A stretch of DNA of 64,000 bases from assembly GCA_965226965.1 (NCBI GenBank), contig OZ245715.1, positions 3,658,001 through 3,722,000 of the forward strand. The letters run 5' to 3'. A model generated the notes under the pieces. That model did no database searches and was not told where the DNA came from. It saw only the letters and a program-made list of their open reading frames with translations. Made by a program: the position numbers and the translations under genes. Source of the DNA: Endoryza foliicola. Its GTDB lineage: Bacteria; Bacteroidota; Bacteroidia; Chitinophagales; Chitinophagaceae. Position 1 is the stretch's first letter; each line of letters begins with the position of its first letter. Below, one piece after another: positions 17,308 through 27,003 of this stretch.

Positions 17308-18351
17308 ATGAAACAAATTATAACCACGTTGACTAGTATCATCTTACTAGCTAGTTGTCACAGTTCAGCCGAACAAAAGAAAAAAAACATACCTACCGAT
17401 AATGTACCGGTTAAGCTCATGGAACTCAATGCCGGGAGTAGTTCCAATACCATTCAGCTATCCGGCTTATTGAGCACAGAAAATCAGTCGGAACTAGGTT
17501 TCAAGATCGGAGGCATCATTGAGAGTGTAAAAGTGAAGGAAGGTGATTTTGTAAAAAAAGGGAGTTTATTGGCCACTCTACAATTGACTGAAATAAATAC
17601 ACAAGTTCAGCAGGCTAAGTTGGGTCTTGAAAAAGCAGAGCGCGATTTCCAGCGCGCTGAACATTTATACCACGACAGTGTGGCAACTCTAGAACATTTT
17701 CAAAATGCAAAAACGGCTTTGGAAGTTTCGAAACAGCAATTCGCGAATGCAAACTTCAATAAACAATATGCATCAATATATGCTCCGGCCGATGGGATTG
17801 TTGCAAAAAAACTAGGCAGTGAGGGTGAAATCATAGCGCCCGGCTCACCGGTTTTACTTCTAACCGAAACCGGAGCGGGCAATCGCTGGATATTAAAAGC
17901 GGGGGTTTCTGACCGACACTGGGCTGCTCTAAAAATAGGTGATAAGGCTACAATTAATTTGGATGCCACCCCCACCCTAACCTTAGAAGGCGTAGTAAGT
18001 AAGAAAGCACCGTTTGCCGATCCGGTTAGTGGAACATTTCCAATTGAAATCCTAGTAAACATTCAGAAAATACAACCAGCCATTGGAATGTTTGCAAAAG
18101 CGAGTATCCAAGTAACCGCGAAAAATTCAAGCTATCAGATTCCTTATAGTGCGCTATTGGAAGCCAATGGAATGGAAGCCAGCGTATTTGTAACGAATGA
18201 TATGAAAACAGCGCAGCGTGTTACCATAAAGTTAGAATCGATCAAAGACAATTTTGCGCAAGTAAGTGAGGGATTGGCAGGTTACAAATACCTCATCGTT
18301 TCCGGAAGCCCCTATTTGACCGACAATAGTAAGATCACAGTAACTCAATAA
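17308..18351 (+). CDS. RND efflux periplasmic adaptor lipoprotein (HlyD/MFP family)
   Basis: A 347-residue membrane-fusion protein. The start at 17308 gives a lipoprotein signal with lipobox LLASC; longer in-frame starts would lie inside tolC. It has the barrel-sandwich half GGIIESVKVKEGDFVKKGSLLATL, a helical hairpin (QQAKLGLEKAERDF...), then the second half ASIYAPADGIVAKKLGSEGEIIAPGSPVLLL. It links the inner-membrane RND pump to the TolC channel. It sits 19 bp before the permease gene in the same operon. Confidence 0.93.
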   Translation: MKQIITTLTSIILLASCHSSAEQKKKNIPTDNVPVKLMELNAGSSSNTIQLSGLLSTENQSELGFKIGGIIESVKVKEGDFVKKGSLLATLQLTEINTQVQQAKLGLEKAERDFQRAEHLYHDSVATLEHFQNAKTALEVSKQQFANANFNKQYASIYAPADGIVAKKLGSEGEIIAPGSPVLLLTETGAGNRWILKAGVSDRHWAALKIGDKATINLDATPTLTLEGVVSKKAPFADPVSGTFPIEILVNIQKIQPAIGMFAKASIQVTAKNSSYQIPYSALLEANGMEASVFVTNDMKTAQRVTIKLESIKDNFAQVSEGLAGYKYLIVSGSPYLTDNSKITVTQ

Positions 18352-18370
18352 CTATCATCAACCATAGAAT

Positions 18371-21300
18371 ATGAAACTGACCTCCTTTTTTGTAAAAAAC
18401 TATCAGTTCACCTTAGTTGTATTCCTGATGGTGGTTGTAGTGAGCGTAACTACAATGTTCAATATGCCAAGAGCTGAGGATCCGGAAATCAATCCACCTC
18501 AATTTCCAATTATTGTTGTTTACCCCGGAACCAGTCCTAAAGACATGGAGGAATTGGTTGTAAAACCTATTGAAAAACGGGTAAGCGAATTGGAGCAACT
18601 GAAAAAAATTACTACAACCATCAATGATGGAGTGGCATCCATTATTGTAGAGTACAAATATGAGTCGGACGTTGAGAGCAAGTATCAGGAGCTGGTGAGA
18701 GAAGTCAATGCGTTGCGTCCAACCTTACCAGAGGCCATTCGCAGTATTGAAGTTCGGAAGGTAACGCCAACCGACGTAAATGTACTTCAGATGGCATTGG
18801 TGAGTGAAAATGCATCGGAAGATTTGTTACGCGATAAAGCCAAGGAGCTTCAAGAAGCGTTGGAAAAAGTATCGGCACTGAAAAAAGTGAACTATCATGG
18901 TGTCAATGACCCTGAGGTTCGAGTTGAGCTTCAACTAAACAAACTGGCGAATTTGGGGATCTCTGTAAATGAAGTATTAGGGGCCATTCAAAGTGAGGCA
19001 GCTAATATACCGGGCGGTAGTATTCGAATGGGCTCTCAGAGCTTCAATGTTAAAACCAGTGGGCCCTACACCTCAATCGATGAAATTGAAAATACCATTG
19101 TGCATCAAGGGAATGGTTCCATTGTTTACTTAAAAGATGTAGCCACTCTAAAACAATTGCCAGCAGAGCAAAAACACCTTATTCGTTTAAATGGTCATAG
19201 AGCTGTTTTGGTGACGGCTGCACAAAAATCGGGTGAGAACATCAGCAAAACACAAGACAATTACCTACCGGTAATTGAAACTTTCAAAAAAACACTTCCG
19301 GCTAACATCGTCCTTGAAACCAATTTCGATCAAGCGACCAATGTTAGCATGCGTTTGAAAGGTCTGGGATTTGATTTCATGATCGCGATCGGTTTGGTAC
19401 TCATAACGCTGATACCATTAGGTTGGAGAGCTGCGATAATTGTGATGGTATCGATCCCTTTAAGCTTAGGACTGGGTATTGTATCCATAAATTTTATGGG
19501 ATACTCTCTAAACCAATTAAGTATTGTTGGTTTGGTGGTGGCATTGGGTTTATTGGTTGACGATAGTATTGTTGTGGTTGAAAACATTGAGCGTTGGCTT
19601 CGAGATGGTCATACCAGAAGATACGCCACCATAGAGGCAACCAAACAAATTGGTTTGGCAGTTATAGGGTGTACCGCTACCCTAGTGATCGCTTTCTTAC
19701 CCTTGGTTTTCTTACCTGAAGGTTCCGGAGAATTCATTCGAAGTTTACCAATGGCGGTTATTTCAACCATCATAGCTTCTATGTTGGTATCGCTTACCAT
19801 CATCCCGTTTTTATCCAGCAGAATTTTGAAAAACCATGAAAATCCGGAGGGGAATATTTTCCTAAGAGCGTTAAAGAAATTAATCAGTGGAAGCTATACA
19901 CGACTACTCGACATCAGCTTACACCACCCCATCAAAACGGTGATCGTTGCATTGCTTTTGTTTGTGGGTTCGCTTGGATTATTTGGAGCAATTGGGTTTA
20001 AATTATTCCCAACTTCGGAAAAAGCGCAATTTTTAGTAAATATTAACATGCCCCTTCAAAGTAATTTGGAGGCCACCAACGACTTCTCAAAAAAGGTGGA
20101 GAAAGTGCTCTTATCCAATGATAATGTGAGCTATGTAACCACCAATGTGGGCAAGGGTAATCCGAGAATTTATTACAATGAAATTCCTGTAAATGAAAAA
20201 TCAGACTATGCTCAGTTATTTGTTCAATTAAACCAAGGGGTATCGCCTACAGTCAAAAAGCAGTTGATCGAACAATTCAGAGACAGTTTTGCAACGATGG
20301 CAGGGGCCAAGATAGAAGTAAAAGATTTTGAGCAAGGCCCGCCGGTAGAAGCTCCGGTAGCCATTCGCGTAAGCGGTGAAAACTTAGATAGTTTGAGGCG
20401 TTTGGCATCGGGAGTAGAATCTATCTTAAAATCTATACCCGGTACCATTTACGTAAACAATGAAGTGGAGGTGCTGAAATCGGACTTAAAGATCCGAATA
20501 CATATTGAGAAGGCAAGAACCTTGGGCGTACAAACGGCTGATATTGACAAAACCATTCGTTTGGCCATTGCGGGATTAGAAGTAGCAACGTACACCAATG
20601 ATAAAGGGGATGAAGTTTCGATTCTCGTAAATACCCCAAAGGGAAAAGTAGCAACCTTGGAGTCATTGCAAAATGTGTATGTCAACAATTTCCGTGGAGT
20701 AGCCATTCCTTTGGATCAATTGGCCAGTATTGAGTTTGAAAAATCGTCGCCCGTTATCAAGCACTTGAACAAAAAGAGGTATGTAATCGTTACTGCCTTT
20801 ACCGAGAAAGGGGTGCTGGCACAAACAATTAACAAAGCGTTTGTTAATCAGGCAAGCAATTTGAGGCTACCTGCAGGTTACAATTACGAAATTGCAGGAG
20901 AAGCAGAAGGAGAAAAAGAGGCGTTTGGAAGCGGATTTGGCACCGTAGTTATTGCCACAGTGTTCTTATTCATCATGGTGTTGATTCTTGAGTTTAAAAC
21001 CTTTAAGAGTACGCTTATTGTATTGTCGGTTATCCCACTGGGTATTATAGGTGGTGTTACGATGTTGTGGCTTACCGGTAATCCGATGTCATTCGTTGCC
21101 ATCATTGGTTTCATTGGCCTTGCAGGAATTGAAGTAAAGAACTCGATTCTTTTGGTTGATTTTACCAACCAGCTCAGAGAACAGGGCAAGGGCTTAGATG
21201 AGGCAATTAAAGAGGCAGGAGAATTGCGCTTTTTACCGATCGTTTTAACGAGTTTAACTGCTATTGGAGGACTTACCCCAATAGCATTGAATAGCAACCC

Positions 21301-21430
21301 GTTGGTTTCGCCGCTGGCCATTGTATTAATTGGAGGATTGATTTCTTCCACTATTCTATCAAGAATTGTAACACCGGTAATGTATAAATTAATTCCCCCC
21401 AGAATTGAAGGAGATTCTGGTAAAGCTTAA
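18371..21430 (+). CDS. RND multidrug efflux permease (AcrB/HAE-1 family)
   Basis: A 1019-residue proton-driven pump with the standard layout: TM1, a large periplasmic porter loop (YPGTSPKDMEELVVKPIE), TM2-6, a second loop and TM7-12. The proton-relay aspartates are visible in GLVVALGLLVDDSIVVVENIERW, and the duplicated half has FIGLAGIEVKNSILLVDF. The first half also shows the GSGEFIRSLPMAVISTIIASM segment. Substrates are probably hydrophobic drugs or detergents, but the sequence does not say which. It is the third gene of the TetR-controlled operon. Confidence 0.95.
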   Translation: MKLTSFFVKNYQFTLVVFLMVVVVSVTTMFNMPRAEDPEINPPQFPIIVVYPGTSPKDMEELVVKPIEKRVSELEQLKKITTTINDGVASIIVEYKYESDVESKYQELVREVNALRPTLPEAIRSIEVRKVTPTDVNVLQMALVSENASEDLLRDKAKELQEALEKVSALKKVNYHGVNDPEVRVELQLNKLANLGISVNEVLGAIQSEAANIPGGSIRMGSQSFNVKTSGPYTSIDEIENTIVHQGNGSIVYLKDVATLKQLPAEQKHLIRLNGHRAVLVTAAQKSGENISKTQDNYLPVIETFKKTLPANIVLETNFDQATNVSMRLKGLGFDFMIAIGLVLITLIPLGWRAAIIVMVSIPLSLGLGIVSINFMGYSLNQLSIVGLVVALGLLVDDSIVVVENIERWLRDGHTRRYATIEATKQIGLAVIGCTATLVIAFLPLVFLPEGSGEFIRSLPMAVISTIIASMLVSLTIIPFLSSRILKNHENPEGNIFLRALKKLISGSYTRLLDISLHHPIKTVIVALLLFVGSLGLFGAIGFKLFPTSEKAQFLVNINMPLQSNLEATNDFSKKVEKVLLSNDNVSYVTTNVGKGNPRIYYNEIPVNEKSDYAQLFVQLNQGVSPTVKKQLIEQFRDSFATMAGAKIEVKDFEQGPPVEAPVAIRVSGENLDSLRRLASGVESILKSIPGTIYVNNEVEVLKSDLKIRIHIEKARTLGVQTADIDKTIRLAIAGLEVATYTNDKGDEVSILVNTPKGKVATLESLQNVYVNNFRGVAIPLDQLASIEFEKSSPVIKHLNKKRYVIVTAFTEKGVLAQTINKAFVNQASNLRLPAGYNYEIAGEAEGEKEAFGSGFGTVVIATVFLFIMVLILEFKTFKSTLIVLSVIPLGIIGGVTMLWLTGNPMSFVAIIGFIGLAGIEVKNSILLVDFTNQLREQGKGLDEAIKEAGELRFLPIVLTSLTAIGGLTPIALNSNPLVSPLAIVLIGGLISSTILSRIVTPVMYKLIPPRIEGDSGKA

Positions 21431-21440
21431 ATAGAAGAAT

Positions 21441-21683
21441 ATGAAAGTCGCTTATTCACAATTGCTGCATTCAATTGGAAGAACATTGAAAGTGAAATCG
21501 GAACGTTTAAAAGGAGAAATGCGTTTGGAAGAAGATTTGGGATTGACAGATTGGGAACGCACGCTACTTATCAACAGATTGGAGAGAAGGTACGAAGTGA
21601 ATATTTCCGACAATCGTATCCCTCAACTTCAAACGGTTCGGGCACTTACGCACGAATTTGTAAAGTTGAAAAACCGCCCGTAG
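21441..21683 (+). CDS. Small acyl-carrier-protein-like protein lacking the phosphopantetheine serine
   Basis: An 80-residue protein with ACP-like helix spacing: KGEMRLEEDLGLTDWERTLLINRLERRYEVNISDNRIPQLQTVRAL resembles the D-LG-DS-hydrophobic core of acyl carrier proteins. The position of the modified serine (normally GxDS) reads GLTDWE, so no 4'-phosphopantetheine can be attached there. It starts 10 bp after the RND permease and should be co-transcribed, so it may bind or modulate the pump, or be a degenerate ACP. The ACP relationship is my reading and unproven. Confidence 0.6.
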   Translation: MKVAYSQLLHSIGRTLKVKSERLKGEMRLEEDLGLTDWERTLLINRLERRYEVNISDNRIPQLQTVRALTHEFVKLKNRP

Positions 21684-21701
21684 TGGGTTGAAAATACAGT
21701 A

Positions 21702-22925
21702 CTATTTTTTGTTCAAGAATACTTGAGTATTGGTAGTATTGTATTTTCCCACAACAATCACTTTATAAAATTCAGATGGATAAGGAGATAGATCCAAAGT
21801 CGTTCTTCTGTATTCTCCGGCAACAGTTCCTAAATAGATATAAGTATCTTCTCCACCCTTTTTATAATGATCTGTGGTTGAGATAAAAATCTTTACGGAA
21901 TCGGATTCTCCATAAAAATTCCAAGTAAGGTCGAGTTTCTTCTGAAAATATACTGCCTTCGCATTCGATACGCTGATAGGCTTAACTAAGGAAACCCCGT
22001 CCACTTCTCTCGAAACTTGTTCCTTCATTTTAATGTTTAGATGATGGGCAATTGTAGGCATGATATCTACTATTCCGGGATTCATACGTTTGGCATAGGA
22101 GTTAAGCTTCTTGTTACTTAGAATCCAAGTATTCCTTTGTCTGGGGCTTTGTCCGCCATGATTACGGCCATTCTCTTCCGATCTTCCATGATCCGTTGTT
22201 ACAATTAACAACCAATCTTCTTTGTAATTCTTTTCACGAAACGCAATAGCTGCGACCAATTTTTCCAACTGGATATTTAGGTATTGAAGTGCCTGGTCCA
22301 TTTCTTTGCTATCGCCGTGTCGATGACCCATATCATCTGTATATTCTAAATACACCCAATTCAAGTCGGCGGCCTCATTACGAATACTGTTAGCAGCCGT
22401 TTGAACTACGGTATCATCTATTTTATGAATGTAAGATGCTTGTTTATCGTGAGGGAAATGAAGTGTATCGAGTTCAAGCCCATCAAATTTTATATCAACT
22501 TTCAAGTTCCCTGTAGCGGGCAACTCATCGCCCACTAATTTAGTACGGTTATCGAGCCAGGTACTGAAAATAGCCGTTTTCTTTTGAGGATACTGTTCTT
22601 TGAACAAGCGAAAAACGGTAGGATAATGATAATTGGGATCTTTGATATCATTATCCCACACGTTGTGTTTATTTACCCAAGTCCCTGTTAAAAGACTATT
22701 GTATCCAACTGCTGAAATTGTAGGGGTTTCTGAATAAGTTCCGGCGTCGCCACCAACATGAGCTCGAACAAAAGAGCCGGTTTTTGAGATCTTCTGAACA
22801 GCAGACAATTGAGCCTTTTCAATCATATCAGCAGGAATGCCATCTGCGATCACAAATACACATTTTTGAGCAGACCCGGAATAGGTTGCAAAGGCTAGGC
22901 AAACGTAAATTAGGAACTTTTTCAT
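21702..22925 (-). CDS. Exported alkaline phosphatase-superfamily phosphodiesterase
   Basis: A 407-residue type I phosphodiesterase/nucleotide pyrophosphatase-like enzyme with signal peptide MKKFLIYVCLAFATYSGSAQ. The first metal-site Asp is in FVIADGIPADM. The nucleophilic Thr probably lies in SETPTISAVGYNSLLTG. Further metal ligands are seen in YTDDMGHRHG and VTTDHGRSEENGRNHGG. The C-terminal ~90 residues form a beta-rich add-on. It probably hydrolyses phosphodiesters or nucleotides in the periplasm. It is convergent with the efflux operon. Confidence 0.85.
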   Translation of the reverse strand: MKKFLIYVCLAFATYSGSAQKCVFVIADGIPADMIEKAQLSAVQKISKTGSFVRAHVGGDAGTYSETPTISAVGYNSLLTGTWVNKHNVWDNDIKDPNYHYPTVFRLFKEQYPQKKTAIFSTWLDNRTKLVGDELPATGNLKVDIKFDGLELDTLHFPHDKQASYIHKIDDTVVQTAANSIRNEAADLNWVYLEYTDDMGHRHGDSKEMDQALQYLNIQLEKLVAAIAFREKNYKEDWLLIVTTDHGRSEENGRNHGGQSPRQRNTWILSNKKLNSYAKRMNPGIVDIMPTIAHHLNIKMKEQVSREVDGVSLVKPISVSNAKAVYFQKKLDLTWNFYGESDSVKIFISTTDHYKKGGEDTYIYLGTVAGEYRRTTLDLSPYPSEFYKVIVVGKYNTTNTQVFLNKK

Positions 22926-22988
22926 GCCCTAAAGTACAACTGTTTCATGGCCCTCCGTAGGCTCCGGTATTATTTTTTGATGAAATTC

Positions 22989-23231
22989 TTAAAGAAAAGA
23001 GACCAGAACCCAAGCCATACAAGTGAAAACAAAGCCCCAAAACCACCAGCCGTTAAAGCGTCGGTTCCTCCCTTTGAATAATTCCATGCAAATACGAATT
23101 TCTGCAACCAGAAAAAGTACTACCCAAAACAATTTGAGTTGGAACTCTTGGTGAATAAACTCAGTTAACAAGAGTGAGAGCACAACAAACAACATTAATA
23201 GAATTGAAGCCATGTTCATCCAGTAGAGCAT
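22989..23231 (-). CDS. Small three-helix membrane protein, unknown
   Basis: An 80-residue hydrophobic protein: MLYWMNMASILLMLFVVLSL, then FWVVLFLVAEIRICMELF and WWFWGFVFTCMAWVLVSFL give three predicted transmembrane helices, with a basic loop GRNRRFNG between the last two. A start at 23270 would overlap the upstream lipoprotein gene by 28 bp, so the start at 23231 is preferred. I do not recognise the family. It is probably co-transcribed with the lipoprotein 11 bp upstream. Confidence 0.6.
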   Translation of the reverse strand: MLYWMNMASILLMLFVVLSLLLTEFIHQEFQLKLFWVVLFLVAEIRICMELFKGRNRRFNGWWFWGFVFTCMAWVLVSFL

Positions 23232-23242
23232 TGGAATTACTT

Positions 23243-23881
23243 TTATTGTTCGGGGATGGTTTCTTTGCAATTTTTATAATTCTTAATACAACTTCTACTG
23301 GCAACAATTTGGAATATGACTGCCGATGCATGGCAGGCAATTCCAACAAATACAGTAGTATCGAGCGCCGCACATCCTAGATGCATGGCAATAGCTTCTC
23401 CAGCCGCTGTAGCCAAGCATACCAATTTGTCTTCTTCACAGGTGGCAAGTCCCCATTGTACAATATTCCCCGAATACAATTTTTTAAACCCGTTGTAGAA
23501 CAGTGCTTTTTGCTCTTCTTTACTCATTTTACTAAGCCCGTATTTCGAATTGAGGTATTTGATACGTTGCCCCATATTGAGAAAATAGCGATCGAGTAAT
23601 GGCATAGAAGAGTACCCGAAATAAGAAGGATAAGATTTTGCTTCTGGCTCGGATAATCTGTTATCACTCCAAACTGAAATGATGCTATCAGGCTGTTTGA
23701 TATTTTCATGAAACTTTAAATGATCGGCTAATAAGTTTAGAAAAACAGTATCTGTTTGAATGGAGGGAAGTACCGCATTCACTTCGGCGGTTTCTGATGA
23801 ATTGGGTACAAATTCTTTTTCTTTGGTGCATGCGCTAATAATAACAGTTATAGCGGCCAAAAAGGCAAATTGGATTTTCAT
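23243..23881 (-). CDS. Hypothetical lipoprotein with cysteine-rich C-terminus
   Basis: A 212-residue protein with a lipoprotein signal (MKIQFAFLAAITVIISAC, lipobox ISAC) followed by an acidic linker. The middle is polar and helical. The last ~70 residues hold several cysteines (TCEEDKLVCL, HLGCAAL, GIACHAS, RSCIKNYKNC) around a hydrophobic, Ala-rich stretch, a pattern suited to disulfide-bonded bacteriocin-like or secreted domains. No family recognised and no function assigned. Confidence 0.65.
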   Translation of the reverse strand: MKIQFAFLAAITVIISACTKEKEFVPNSSETAEVNAVLPSIQTDTVFLNLLADHLKFHENIKQPDSIISVWSDNRLSEPEAKSYPSYFGYSSMPLLDRYFLNMGQRIKYLNSKYGLSKMSKEEQKALFYNGFKKLYSGNIVQWGLATCEEDKLVCLATAAGEAIAMHLGCAALDTTVFVGIACHASAVIFQIVASRSCIKNYKNCKETIPEQ

Positions 23882-24115
23882 AACTAACTGATTTTAGATT
23901 AACCCCTACCTTCAGTAATGCTGTGTCGGGAATTCCATGGGTGCAAGTTGAAAATCCTTAGGAAGCTATCCATGACCAAAACTTCAATATACAAATGAGA
24001 AAAAACTATGAATTAGTGCTGAAATAAACGGTAGCAAACAATTTCATACTAACAAATCAACAGAATCGTTATATTTTTGAATTCGACTAGTAACTAATAA
24101 GAAATACTTACGCAA

Positions 24116-24913
24116 ATGAAGCCTCTAGTGTATTTAGCTTTCATCGTATCTTTTATCGTTAGCTTTACAACAAGCCCTTTAAAGGGGATTCTCAAAAAGA
24201 ACTTCGCCAAAGTTTCGGAAACACTCTATGTTTCAAAGTTTGAAGTAACCAATAAAGATTACTTGGAGTATTTGCAAGATTTGAAACAAAAGGGTGATGC
24301 TGCAGAATACGAGCTTCGACTGCCCGATACTTCAAGTTGGCTAAAAATAGATCCTGACTTCAAAGCGTTTGTAAACCACTACCTCCGTCATTCTGCCTAC
24401 TCGAATTATCCGGTTGTAGGCGTATCGTACGAATCAGCAATGGCCTATTGTAAATGGTATGAGGAAAAAATAAATGCAAGTTCTGCCAATCAACAATTTC
24501 GTTGTCGTTTGCTTAATATTGAAGAATGGATGAATGCAGCCACGGGAGGCGACAGAACTCGCACCTATCCATGGGGTACCGGCTTTATCCAAAACAACAG
24601 AAAAGATTACCTCTGCAATTTCAAACACACCAATTTTATTTATGATTCAGTAACCAGAAAATATACTGAAATAGATATCCCAGAAACTGAAGGTGTAAAG
24701 AAAGCAACTGCGCCTGTAAATGCCTATTACCCCAATAGTTTTGGTTTGTATAATATGAGTGGAAATGTTGCAGAGATGACCCAAGAAAAAGGTGTGGCAA
24801 AGGGAGGAGGTTTCAAAGATCCAGCCTACCTCGTACAAGTAAAACCGGAAAAAATATATAAGTCTCCTCAAGCTGATATAGGCTTTAGATTTGCGTTAGA
24901 ACTGATCCAATAA
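24116..24913 (+). CDS. Formylglycine-generating-enzyme-like (SUMF1/GldJ-K type) exported protein
   Basis: A 265-residue FGE-sulfatase-domain protein with an N-terminal signal (MKPLVYLAFIVSFIVSFTTS). Domain marks are VSKFEVTNKDYLEYL, NYPVVGVSYESAMAYCKWYEE, CRLLNIEEWMNAATGG, YPWGTGF, NSFGLYNMSGNVAEMT and the final IGFRFALEL. In Bacteroidota this fold occurs in the gliding/T9SS lipoproteins GldJ and GldK, but this copy is shorter and has no lipobox. The two cysteines of true formylglycine-generating enzymes are not evident, so a structural rather than sulfatase-activating role is likely. Confidence 0.82.
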   Translation: MKPLVYLAFIVSFIVSFTTSPLKGILKKNFAKVSETLYVSKFEVTNKDYLEYLQDLKQKGDAAEYELRLPDTSSWLKIDPDFKAFVNHYLRHSAYSNYPVVGVSYESAMAYCKWYEEKINASSANQQFRCRLLNIEEWMNAATGGDRTRTYPWGTGFIQNNRKDYLCNFKHTNFIYDSVTRKYTEIDIPETEGVKKATAPVNAYYPNSFGLYNMSGNVAEMTQEKGVAKGGGFKDPAYLVQVKPEKIYKSPQADIGFRFALELIQ

Positions 24914-24944
24914 TGATCACAAAAAAATCATGTAGCTTTATGTT

Positions 24945-25520
24945 ATGAGCGGAATCTATAAAGAAGACCTTGAGTTTTTGGGATTGGATGCGGTTGCTAC
25001 CCCCCTTGCTGAAGCGACCTATGATAACTGTATTTTTAAGAATTGCCTGTTTGGTAACTCGAGTTTAAGCAATATTAACTTCGTAGACTGTAGTTTTATT
25101 GAATGTAACTTCGATCAAACAAACTTGAACAATACCAATTTCAACGGAGTCACCTTTCAAAACTGCCAATTTAGAACCCTCGATTTCTATTACTGCAATA
25201 AGTTTCTATTCGATGCAAATTTTTCAGATTCAAAAATCCACTATTGCAGTTTCTGGAAAATGAATCTGAAAAAAATCCATTTTTCCAAGTCGGAGCTCAA
25301 AGAATGTGATTTTACGGAGGCTGATTTAACGGAAGCCCTATTCGAAAATTGTGATTTGCAAAGAAGCATTTTTGAACGAACCAATTTAACAAAGACCAAT
25401 TTCGAAACGGCCTTCCACCTCAGTTTAGACCCGGACAAAAACACATTGAAGAAAACAGTCTTTTCTGATCAGAATATAGCAGGTTTACTAACCAAATATG
25501 ATCTTATTATAAAGAAATAG
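24945..25520 (+). CDS. Pentapeptide-repeat protein
   Basis: A 191-residue cytoplasmic protein built of A(D/N)LxX pentapeptides (FKNCLF, NTNFNG, KECDFTEADLTEALFENC, RSIFERTNLTKTNFE), forming a right-handed quadrilateral beta-helix. Several repeats use Cys in place of Ala. Some family members mimic DNA and protect gyrase from quinolones (Qnr/MfpA), but nothing specific shows that here. TAGCTTTA at 24933-24940 ends four bases before the ATG and could be a -7 box of a leaderless message. Confidence 0.85.
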   Translation: MSGIYKEDLEFLGLDAVATPLAEATYDNCIFKNCLFGNSSLSNINFVDCSFIECNFDQTNLNNTNFNGVTFQNCQFRTLDFYYCNKFLFDANFSDSKIHYCSFWKMNLKKIHFSKSELKECDFTEADLTEALFENCDLQRSIFERTNLTKTNFETAFHLSLDPDKNTLKKTVFSDQNIAGLLTKYDLIIKK

Positions 25521-25529
25521 CAAAGAATT

Positions 25530-26534
25530 TTAGGCAGAACCGCGAACCATTAGCTCCCCCTTTAACAACAATTGGCTTTCACTCGAAGCTAGTTTTCCTT
25601 GAATTTGATCGATAAGCATCTTTACCGAGTGTTCTGCAATTTCCTGAACCGGTTGTCGTACGGCTGTAATACCAGGAGGATATAGCTTGAATAAGTCAGT
25701 GTCATCAAAGCAAACAATTCCTATTTGGTCTGGGATTTTCCATCCCAACTCATTTATTATTTCCAATCCAACCACCCCCAAATAGTTTGTTGCAAAGAAC
25801 ACAGCGTCTAAATTATTATCAATGACAAATTCTTTAACGGCCGCTTTTATTTTCGTCCGATCCATTAAAAAATCAATTTCAAGTAGTAAGGGAGCCTTTT
25901 GTAGATCTGTATTAACTTTATCGATATATGCAGACATTCGAGCTTTCATTTGCACCTGACTCGAATTGGTGCTTACATAACCAATGCAATTGTATCCCCT
26001 TTTTAAGAGATAGTCCATGCCTTGCTTTACACCATCATAGTTGTTGATCAGCACACAAGGCACTTCCAAAGAGGCTATGAATCGATCCATAAAAACCATG
26101 GGGCGCCCTTGATCTTTCAACTCTTTGAGTTTAAGCTCCATACCCGGAACCGGCGTAATGATATAGCCATCAACATGGGTTTGCCCCAACATAAACAACA
26201 AGTCATTGCCTCTTTCGAGGTCATTTTCGGTACTGCAATAAACAATTCGATACCCAAGTTTTAGAGCTTCGTCTTCAATAGTTCGAGCGAGCGCAGAAAA
26301 GAATGGATTGGCAATATCTTCAACAATTAAACCTATGATTTTAGATCGACCGATGCGTAAACTCACTGCGATGGTATTGGGCTGATATCCTTCGTCGAGA
26401 GCGATCTTTTTAACTCTTGCGGCCACCACATCACTGATGCGCATATGCTTGGCTTTACCGTTCAATACCGAGGATACGGTAGACGGAGACACACCCGCTT
26501 TTAGTGCGATGTCTTTTATTGAAGGCTTTTTCAT
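25530..26534 (-). CDS. LacI-family transcriptional regulator
   Basis: A 334-residue LacI/GalR regulator. The N-terminal helix-turn-helix is SIKDIALKAGVSPSTVSSVLNGKAKHMRISDVVAARVKKIA, followed by the hinge and a periplasmic-binding-like effector domain (GRSKIIGLIVEDIANPFFSAL ... GIVCFDDTDLFKLYPPGITAVRQPV). The ATG at 26534 is preferred to the TTG at 26543. No sugar transport or catabolic genes adjoin, so the target operon lies elsewhere. It marks the last ordinary chromosomal gene before the defence island. Confidence 0.93.
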   Translation of the reverse strand: MKKPSIKDIALKAGVSPSTVSSVLNGKAKHMRISDVVAARVKKIALDEGYQPNTIAVSLRIGRSKIIGLIVEDIANPFFSALARTIEDEALKLGYRIVYCSTENDLERGNDLLFMLGQTHVDGYIITPVPGMELKLKELKDQGRPMVFMDRFIASLEVPCVLINNYDGVKQGMDYLLKRGYNCIGYVSTNSSQVQMKARMSAYIDKVNTDLQKAPLLLEIDFLMDRTKIKAAVKEFVIDNNLDAVFFATNYLGVVGLEIINELGWKIPDQIGIVCFDDTDLFKLYPPGITAVRQPVQEIAEHSVKMLIDQIQGKLASSESQLLLKGELMVRGSA

Positions 26535-27003
26535 GTGGCGCAATACTATCTAAATATAGGTCTTTTTTTATAGATACACTATTCAATTAGACAGCATTAA
26601 CTGCTACTATATTAATGTTCGGATTAAACAAAGAGTGGCAGTCAATTGAAATAATGCGCTCCCCAGGGTTACAATATGGGTGTTGAGGAGAAATCTTACA
26701 AATAAAGGAACACGCTTAATCGTCCAATCTCATTAAACACAATCTGCACTGGTTTTCAAAAGAATATCTTCACCAATAATAAATGGGTAGTATTGTTTGT
26801 CGACTTTATAGCTAAAAGTAAGGCACAAAAAACAAATTCAGGATTTTGAGCGAATTTGCGATCATATATTAATATAATCCGCACAAATAAACCTTTAAAT
26901 CATAATACTTTTAATAAAGCATTAACCCTTTGAAAGGCCTTTGTAGTATCTTTTGCCTATTTAATGTTCTATTTGATTGTTTTTTATTAAGTAACTGCCC
27001 CTT
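26535..27003. other. AT-rich intergenic left border of the defence island
   Basis: 469 bp without a credible gene. It contains the LacI upstream region and ends at the 3' end of the ImmA/IrrE gene. No tRNA fragment, direct repeat or integrase remnant is visible that would mark an attachment site. Confidence 0.45.
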
